NCBI GenBank assembly: GCA_023101885.1
Contig: JALPQD010000409.1
Location: 1,576,610 to 1,640,609 of the forward strand
DNA: 64,000 nt
Reading direction: 5' to 3'
Source: Typhlomys cinereus
Taxonomy: Eukaryota; Chordata; Mammalia; Rodentia; Platacanthomyidae
The notes beneath the pieces were generated by a model that was given only the letters and a program-made list of their open reading frames with translations, was not told the origin of the DNA and ran no database searches. Positions within the stretch are counted from its first letter, which is position 1; the number at the start of each line of letters is the position of its first letter. This document shows, piece after piece, positions 57,042 through 64,000 of the stretch. The translations under genes and the position numbers were made by a program.

Positions 57042-57091
57042 TTATTATTTTTAGTAGTTTTTATAAGTATATTGCTTCGCTTTTAATGGTG

Positions 57092-58157
57092 TTATAGTTG
57101 CCTTCTGTTCTGCTGGATATGCCTGTTTTTTTCTTCAATCTTGTGTATCATTTCTAGCATTTTTTGAAGGCCTGGTTTGATGGACATGTATCCCTTCAAT
57201 TGTCTTTGTGCTGGAAGATTTTTCTTTCTCCCACGATCATGACTGATAGTGTTGCAGAGTAAATCAGCCTGGGTTGACATTTTGCTCATTCAATACTTGA
57301 AGTATGTCTCTCCAACCTCTTTTTGCTTTTACTGTTTCGAGTGAGACATCATTTGTTATTTTAATAGGTTTACCTTTAAAAGTGATTTGGTTTTTCTCCC
57401 TTGAAGCTCTCAGCACCAGTTCTTTATCTTGAATGTGGAGTGCCTTAACTATTATTTTCCATGGCCAGCTTTTGTTTTGGTCATATCTGTTTGGGGTGCG
57501 GAATGCCTCTTGTATATGGATGGGCCTCTCTTTTTTTAGATGAGGAAAGTTTTCCTTGATGATCATTTGAAAAATTTCCTCAGGCATGGTATTTTGGGAT
57601 TCTTGCTCTGGTATTCCATGAATACGCATGTTAGGCTTCTTCAGGGTGTCCCATATCTCCTGAATATTTCTCTCAAGTATCTTTTTGGCTTTAACAAGCT
57701 CTTCCAGTGAGCTGGTTAATACTCCCACTTTATCTTCAAGGTCTGAAATTCTGTTTTCTGCTTCATTAGTTCTGCTGATAAGACTCTGTGGAGTTCTGGG
57801 TTGAAGATAACTTGTCTTTTAGCTCAGTTTCAAACTCTGCTTGAGTCTGTTTTAACTGCTCTATGCCAGTTTTTGTTTCTTGCACTGTTTTCCTCAACTC
57901 CTCCATGTGTCTGTTGTGTTCCTTCTCAAAGCGATTGATTCGATTATGTAATTCCTCCCAGATTTCTCTTTCATAGTATTGAACATGGTAATGATCATAT
58001 TTTGAAAGTCGTTATCCTGGGTCAGGCTTTCTTGGCCATTTTCCGTGGGTTTATTCTGGTTGGAGTCTAACATTATGGAATTATTTCCTTCAGTGGGAGA
58101 TTTGTTTACTTGGGTGTTGTTTCTCATGGATTTGCACTTTGACTTTGGCATTGTCAT
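57092..58157 (-). pseudogene. L1-E ORF1, two to three frameshifts
   Basis: The start is MPKSKCKSMRNNT (58151; an upstream in-frame Met lies at 58157). A one-base loss near 57968 breaks the coiled-coil part after NTMKE. The two-base loss near 57790, shared with L1-H, restores the first frame. The RRM-like and C-terminal part is open for 154 codons (57264-57728), ending near LQVLNEQN, and a further shift leads to the end at 57092. The product would be the L1 RNA chaperone; it is not functional. Confidence 0.88.
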
Positions 58158-58219
58158 TTTTAACTCTTAAGATCTTCTTTCAATTTCTGTTCGTTTTTCA
58201 CTAAACTGAATTATTTGGC

Positions 58220-58654
58220 CTGGGGTTCTGGGGGTGGGCAGGGCCGGAGCTTATATAGGTCGAGGTGAGTCCAGGCTGGACGGTGCACGTTCGGCGTGGC
58301 GGAGTGGGGAAGGGAGGATGGGGCATCAGCGGGGTGCTATTTAACCTGGGGCAGCTGGGGCGGAGCCCGGTCGCAGGGTGGTGTCCACCTCTCAGGCCCT
58401 GAGTGGTTTGAGCTGGATGGTGTGAGGAGCTGGGTCCCTTGGGCTGCCTGGGGTTCTGGGGGTGGGTGGGGGCGGAGCTTACCTAGGTTAAGGTGAGGGC
58501 TGGCTGGACCATGCCCGCCTCCCGGGCGGCGGAGTGGGGGAAGGGAGGATGGGACGTAGGTAGGGTGCTATTTAACCTGGGGGAGCTGGGGCGGGGTCGG
58601 GCACAGTGGGGTGTCCTCCTCCCAGGCCCTGCGCAGCTTGGGCTGGATGGTGGG
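58220..58654 (-). promoter_or_regulatory. L1-E promoter monomers (type II)
   Basis: Two tandem GC-rich units start with 'ctggggttctgggggtgggy' at 58220 and 58448 (period 228 bp), the outer one cut at 58654. They begin only about 60 bp upstream of ORF1. The leader before them (58158-58219) still aligns with L1-C, but beyond 'gaattatttggcc' nothing does. Both units hold a TATA-like 'ggttaaatagc' on the minus strand (58336-58346 and 58567-58577). They are shared with L1-H and differ from L1-A. Transcription from them is inferred by analogy with mouse L1 monomers. Confidence 0.78.
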
Positions 58655-58667
58655 CTCAAGCAGCATT

Positions 58668-59406
58668 TCAAATAGAACTAAAAGACAAGTTATCTTCAAC
58701 CCAGAACTCAACAGAGAGTCTTATCAGCAGAACCAATGAAGCAGAAAATAGAATTTCCGATGTTAAAGACAAAGTAGAAGAATTAACCAGCTCAATAGAA
58801 GAGGTTGTCAAAGCCAAAAAGATACTTGAGGGGAACATTCAGAAGTTATGTGACATCCTGTAGAAGTCTAACATGTGCATTCATAGAATACCAAAGCAAG
58901 AATCCCAAAATACCACACCTGAGGACATTTTTCAAATTATCATAAATGAAAACTTCCCTCATCTAAAGAACGAGAGGCCCATCCAAATACAAGAGCCATT
59001 CCGCACCCCAAACATATGACCAAAATAGAAAATTACCACTGCAAATAATACTCAAAATACTCCACATTCAATAAAAGAAAAGGTGCTGAGAGCGTCAAGG
59101 GGAAAAATAACAAGTCACTTTTAAAGGTAAACCTATTAAAATAACAAATGACTTCTCAATGGACAGTAAAAGAAGAAGAGCATGGAGAGACATACTTCAA
59201 GTATTAAATGAGCAAAATTGTCAATCCAGGCTGATATACCCGGCAAAACTATCTGTCATGTTCGAGAGAGAATGAAAAGTTTTCACCACAAAGACAACTT
59301 GAATGGATACATGTTCACCAAACCAGGCCTTCAAAAAATGCTAGAAAGGACACTCAAGCTTAAAAAAAAAACCAAGCGTATCCAGGAGGACAGAAAGGAA
59401 GTATAA
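58668..59406 (+). pseudogene. L1-F ORF1, remainder
   Basis: It continues the gene begun at 51615: FQIELKDKLSSTQNSTESLI and SRTNEAENRISD, then a stop after KLCDIL (58863), and the RRM and C-terminal regions in other frames to about 59406. The 'agagag' word at 58713 is intact here, whereas L1-E and L1-H have lost two bases. Confidence 0.82.
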
Positions 59407-59463
59407 TACCACCAAAACCTAAAAGCCAAATACTACACTTACAAAAGCCACTAAAAATGAAAA

Positions 59464-62400
59464 ATGTCTGGAATTAAAAATAATTTCTCCATTATAACAT
59501 TAAACATCAATGGAATTAACTCACTGATCAAGAGACACAGATTACAAACTTGAATTAAAAATCACAATCCATCAATCTGATGCCTTTAGGAAACTCATTC
59601 TACCACAAAAGATAGGCACATCCTAAAACTAAAAGGTTGGTCAAAAATTTTGCAAGCTAATGGAACCAGGAAACAGGCAGGGGTAGTCATTATGTTATCA
59701 GACAAAGTGGACTTCACATCAAAAAAAATCATAAAAGACCCAGACGGATACTACATTTTAGTCAGAGATACAATTTACCAAGAAGACTTCACAATACTGA
59801 ACATATATGCACTTAATATGGGCACTTCCACATTCATTAAGCAAACCCTACAGTGCCTAAAGATAAAAATCAATGCCCAAATGATAATTCTTGGGGATTT
59901 CAATACCACCTTCTCAACTTGGGATAGATCAACAGTTCAAAACTTAACAGAGACACTTGGGAACTTAATGGACATTACAGATCTCTATCAAACTTTTCAT
60001 CCAAGCACCAAAGAATACACATTTTTCTCAGCAGCACACTGAATTTTCTCCAAAATAGACCACATACTGGGCCACAAATCAAATCTCCACATATACAGGA
60101 AAGTTGAAATTCTAGCCTATACCTTATCAGACCACCATGGACTAAAGCTTGACATCTGAAACACAACAAATAACAGAAAATACACTAACTCCTGGAAACT
60201 AAACACTATGATGCTGAACGTGAATTGGATTCAGGACGAAATTACAAAGGAAATTCAAGATTTCCTGAAAGCAAATGATAATGAAAATACAACATATCAA
60301 AATCTTTGGGACACAATGAAAGCTGTCCTAAGAGATAAATTTTTAGCTTTTAATGTCTACATCAAAAAAATGGAAACATCAGAAATAAATAACAATGGAG
60401 CTTAAAGCTTTAGAGATATTAGAACAATCCAATCCCAAAAGCAATAGAAGAGAGAAGATTAAGTAAATAAGGAGAGGAATATCAGAAATTGATATTAGGA
60501 AAATGATACAGAGAATCAACCAGTCAAAAAGCTGATTCTTTGGAAAAAATCAATAAGATTGATGAACCCCTAGCTAAATTAACCAAAAGCAAGAGAGAAA
60601 AAGCCCAAGTTAACAAAATTAGAAATGAAAATGGAGTTATCACTACTGATACCCAAGAAATTCAGAGTATTTTAACATCATATTTCCAAAAATTATATTC
60701 TGTGAAATTTGACAACACAAAAGAAATGGATGAATTCCTAAGTAAGTACAGCTTACCTAAATTGAATCAGGATGTTTTGAATTATTTAAAACAGTCTTAT
60801 AACATATGAGGAAATCAATGAATTAATCTCACAAAAATGTTCTGGACCAGATGGATTCAGCACAGATTTCTACCAGACATTTAAGGAACCAATAACACTA
60901 ATACTCCTTAAACTTTTCCATCAAGTAGCAAAGAAAGGAACACTACCAAATTCTTTCAATGAAGCTAATAATGTCTTAATCCCAAAACCTAATAAAGATA
61001 CACTTAAAAAAGAAAACTATAGGTCAATCTCTTTGATTAACACAGATGCAAAGATTCCCAAAAAAGTCTTAGAAAACCGGATTCAAAAACATATGAAAAA
61101 GATTTTCATGTGTATCAAGTAGTCTTTATCCCAGACACACAAGGTTTTTTCAACATAAGCAAATCAATAAACATAATTCACCATATAACCAGTCCAAAAT
61201 TCAAGACCATGTCATACTCTCAATAGATGAAGAAAAAGCTTTTGACAAGATCCAGCAGCCTTTTATGATCAAAACCCTAGAGACAGTTGGAATGGAAGGA
61301 ACCTTTATCAAAATAAGAAAAGCTGTGTACAACAATCCAACAGCAAAGATTATACTCAATGGGAAAAACTTGAATCATTCCTGCTTCAATCAAGAATTAG
61401 ACAAGACTGTCCACTCTTACCACTTCTATTCAATATTGTACTTGAAGTCTTAGCTGAAGCCATAAGAAACGAAGGGGAGATAAAAGGGATTCATATCAGC
61501 AATGAAGAAGTCAAGTTATCTCTATTTGCAGATGACATGATCATATACCTGAGTGATCCTAAAAATTCCACCAGAAAATTCCTGGAACTAATACAGAAGT
61601 TCAGCAGGATAGCAGGATACAAAATAAATGTACAAAAATCAGTGGCTCTTCTATATGCTCAAAATGAAAGAAGTGTAGAAGCTTTGAGAGAAACAATCCC
61701 ATTAGTCCCTAAAAAAAATGAAATACTTTGGTGTAAACCTAACCAAGGAAGTAAGAGACCTTTACAATGAAAACATGAAAACCTTAAAGAAAGACACCAG
61801 AAGGTGGAAAGACCTGCCATGTTCCTGAATTGCCAAAATGAACATCATATAATGACCATCCTCCCAAAGGCAATATACAGATTCAATGTTATACCAATCA
61901 AAATCCCAAAGCAAGTCTTTAAAGAAATTGACCAAACAATCTCAAAATTCATACGGAGGCACCAAAGGCCCAGGTTAGCAAAAACAATCTTGAGTAACAA
62001 AGCACTGCTGGAGGTATCACTATACCAATCCTTAATCTCTACTACAAATCCATAGTAATAAAAGCAAATGTGTACTGGCTTCAAAATAGACATTTAGATC
62101 AGTCGATAAGGGTTGAAGACCCAGATGTAAGCCCAACCAATTGCAGTCATTTGATCTTTGACAAAGGAGCCCAAAAAATTCAATGGAAAAAGAACAGTGT
62201 CTTCAACAAATGGTGCCGGCAAAACTGGATGTCCACATGCAGAAGATTAATACTGGATCCAGACTTGTCACCATGCACAAAAATTAATTCCTAATGGATC
62301 ATGGACCTCAATATTAGCCAAAGACTATGAAAACCCTAGTTGAAGTGAAGGAAACCTCCTCAAGCTGATTGGGCTTGCCCAACAGTTCCTAAAGGGAAAT

Positions 62401-63149
62401 CCAATAACACAGTCCCTACAACCAATGCACAACAAGTGAGATCTTATGAAATTAAAGAGCTTCTGTTCAGATATAGAGATTATAAACTGAGGAAAAGATC
62501 AATTCACAGAATGGGAGAAAATCTTCACTAACCACATAACTGATAGAACTCTATTATCTATTATCTAATCATCAAGGAGATCAATGGCCAATTAAAAAAT
62601 GAGCCTCAGAACTCAAAAGACACTTTTCCAGGGATGAAATTGAAATGTCTAGCAAATATCTTTAAAAATGCTCCACATCCTTAGCCATCAGGGAAATGCA
62701 AATCAAATCCAATCTGACATATCCTCTTACCCAGGTCAGGATGGCAAAAATCCACACTACACACAACACCAAATGCTGTAGAGGATGTGTAGGAAGAAGG
62801 GAACTCTTCATGCATAGCTGGTGGGAATGCAAGCGTATACAGCTAGTGATCAGTTAGGCAATTTCTAAACAAGTTAAAGATTGCAATGCCATATGACCCT
62901 GCTATACCACTTCTGGGAATAATCCCCCATAATACAAAAATTCACTACAATGACACAAGCACAACCATGTTCTTAATAGCAGTATTTACAATGGCAAAGT
63001 CATGGAATCAACACAAATGCCCACTAGTTGATGAATGGATAGGGAAAATGTGGTATATTTATACAATGGAATATTACTCAGCCATCAAAAAAGATGAATT
63101 AATGATATTTGCCAGAAAATGTATGGAATTAGAAAAAATATTGAATTAA
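59464..63149 (+). pseudogene. L1-F ORF2, decayed
   Basis: It starts at the ATG of MSGIKNNFSI... and is soon stopped. The endonuclease part retains NGTRKQAGVVIMLSDK and GDFNTTFSTWDRS. The RT part retains SGPDGFSTDFYQTF (60841) and [16 protein letters not shown] (61520). The C-terminal part retains [12 protein letters not shown] (62886) and MEYYSAIKKDELM. Many stops and indels break it into pieces of 60-130 codons. The normal YSLIGGS end is lost to a short deletion near 63150. Confidence 0.85.
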
Positions 63150-63417
63150 ACACCATATATACACCCTAATAGGTGGATCCTAGAACCAAACCCACTTAAT
63201 GACATATTCAAAGACAAATCTCTGTAATACCTACTGTGATCACAAAGATTATAAATAGAAGGGTTACAGGGGGAGTGGAGGGAGGGGGAGGGCCATGGTA
63301 CCTATTTAGCTTGTATGATTGGGGAAAAAATAAAATAATAATAATTCTGTGTATGAGTCATTTAAAAATCCATTTGTTGACACTTACTTATATAGCTACA
63401 GATACAGAGACAGATGT

Positions 63418-63452
63418 GCGTGTGTGTGTGTGTGTGTGTGGGGGGGGGGGGT
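63418..63452. repeat. (GT)n plus G-run
   Basis: About eleven GT units followed by a run of ten or more G, a potential slippage or G-quadruplex site just beyond the L1-F tail. Confidence 0.85.
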
Positions 63453-63659
63453 GTGCGTGCGTGTGTTCATAAAACAAAACAGATCAAATTTTGTGATTAT
63501 TTTTTGCTATATGTCAGGGACCACTGAAAAATTTCATGCTGGACAGTATATTAAAGATAATTGAATGTATGTTGAATAATGCCTTTGTCAGACAAAAGTT
63601 GATACTGAAATATTTAAAATAGATTACTTTGGTGAAAAACATTTCAATCATTCATTATT

Positions 63660-64000
63660 AAATGTTTCAAATTTGTGTGTGTGTGTGTGTGCATGTGTGT
63701 GTGTGTGTGTGTGCATGTGTGTGTGTGTGTGCATGTGTGTGTGTGTGTGAGATATATGATTGTATATGTGTGTACATACAAGTGTAGGGTGTAGTTGAAC
63801 AAATGGTGCACAGGTGGATACCAGAATGTAAATTTTTGGTATCAGTCCTTATTTTTCCACCTTGTTTACAAAAAAGAATCCTTCTCTTTTGAGTAATCCA
63901 AGTTGATTGGCTTATTATCTTCTGGAGGTCCTCATGTCTTTGCTCCTACCTTCTGTACAGCACAGGAATTATATATGCTCACCTATATTACTGTGTCCTG
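63660..64000 (-). mobile_element. B4/RSINE1-like SINE, cut by the window end
   Basis: A GT/CA-rich end (63675-63750, with 'gcatgtgtg' interruptions) is followed by 'ggtatcagtccttatttttc' and 'caccttgttta', as in the distal part of B4/RSINE1 elements on the plus strand of an inverted copy. The tRNA head would lie beyond 64000. Confidence 0.45.

Larger units (their letters stand above)
52158..58654 (-). mobile_element. L1-E: full-length L1 in L1-F ORF1
   Basis: Bounded by a perfect 13-bp target duplication CTCAAGCAGCATT (52145-52157 and 58655-58667). The minus-strand order is two promoter monomers, a short leader, ORF1, ORF2, a 1.06-kb 3'UTR and an A-rich tail, 6.5 kb in all. Its target overlaps the right-hand duplication left by L1-I, so it is the later event. 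It is structurally complete, but both ORFs carry stops or frameshifts. Confidence 0.95.
50876..63334 (+). mobile_element. L1-F: old full-length L1 split at one ORF1 site
   Basis: The only near full-length plus-strand L1 here. It runs 5'UTR (50876-51614), ORF1 first part (51615-51929), ORF1 remainder (58668-59406), ORF2 (59464-63149) and a short 3'UTR (63150-63334). ORF1 reads on across 51929/58668 as in uninterrupted copies, so everything between is later insertion (L1-I, then L1-E). The 3'UTR lacks about 0.8 kb of its middle. Possible diverged target-duplication words ('gagtgctgatttaaga' and 'gagtcatttaaaaa') flank the element, but I do not rely on them. Confidence 0.88.

Overview
This window is a stretch of rodent nuclear DNA. 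It is AT-rich, carries (CA)n, (TTCC)n and poly(A/T) tracts, and is filled with retrotransposons. The rodent assignment rests on elements I recognise by eye: B1-, B3- and B4/RSINE1-like SINEs, URR1-like hAT-Charlie DNA transposons, and L1 LINEs with a purine-rich 3'UTR. The most numerous recent SINE matches neither mouse B2 nor the jerboa DIP element as I remember them. I therefore suggest a mouse-related rodent other than Mus or Rattus, without naming a species. I find no intact host gene, exon, tRNA, rRNA, CRISPR array or operon. Every long open frame is an L1 ORF, the antisense shadow of one, a repeat, or within chance expectation.

Layout. 1-10.5 kb: mostly unique AT-rich DNA with old SINEs, one hAT element and an ancient L1 piece. 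10.5-16.5 kb: L1-A (minus), with a 14-bp target-site duplication (TSD), a near-intact ORF2, no ORF1 body and a tandem GC-rich promoter. 16.6-25.4 kb: unique DNA with hAT and SINE copies, a 5'-truncated L1 3' end and an ERV class II-type solo LTR. 25.5-27.4 kb: L1-H, a 5'UTR plus ORF1 only, ending in a (TTCC)n tail, then SINE pieces. 27.4-28.5 kb: an L1 3'UTR split by a hAT element. 28.9-43.1 kb: old L1-B (minus), split by a 7.5-kb block (L1-C with L1-D inside it) and by three SINEs. 43.1-50.9 kb: unique DNA, old SINEs and a perfect 293-bp tandem duplication. 50.9-63.3 kb: old L1-F (plus), hit twice at the same ORF1 site, first by the short L1-I and then by full-length L1-E (minus). 63.3-64 kb: GT repeats and an old SINE.

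How the parts relate. L1 supplied the reverse transcriptase and endonuclease that also move the SINEs. Nesting gives a relative order: L1-B and L1-F are oldest, then L1-C/D and L1-I, then L1-A, L1-H and L1-E. The tRNA-derived SINEs with clean TSDs landed in L1-B. Two unrelated tandem-monomer promoters sit in front of otherwise homologous L1 ORFs. I take this as promoter replacement during the evolution of this L1 lineage. The most novel-looking items are the tRNA-derived SINE family with an unfamiliar GC-rich body, the L1 promoter swap, and the ORF1-only element. All coordinates of repeat edges without a TSD are approximate.
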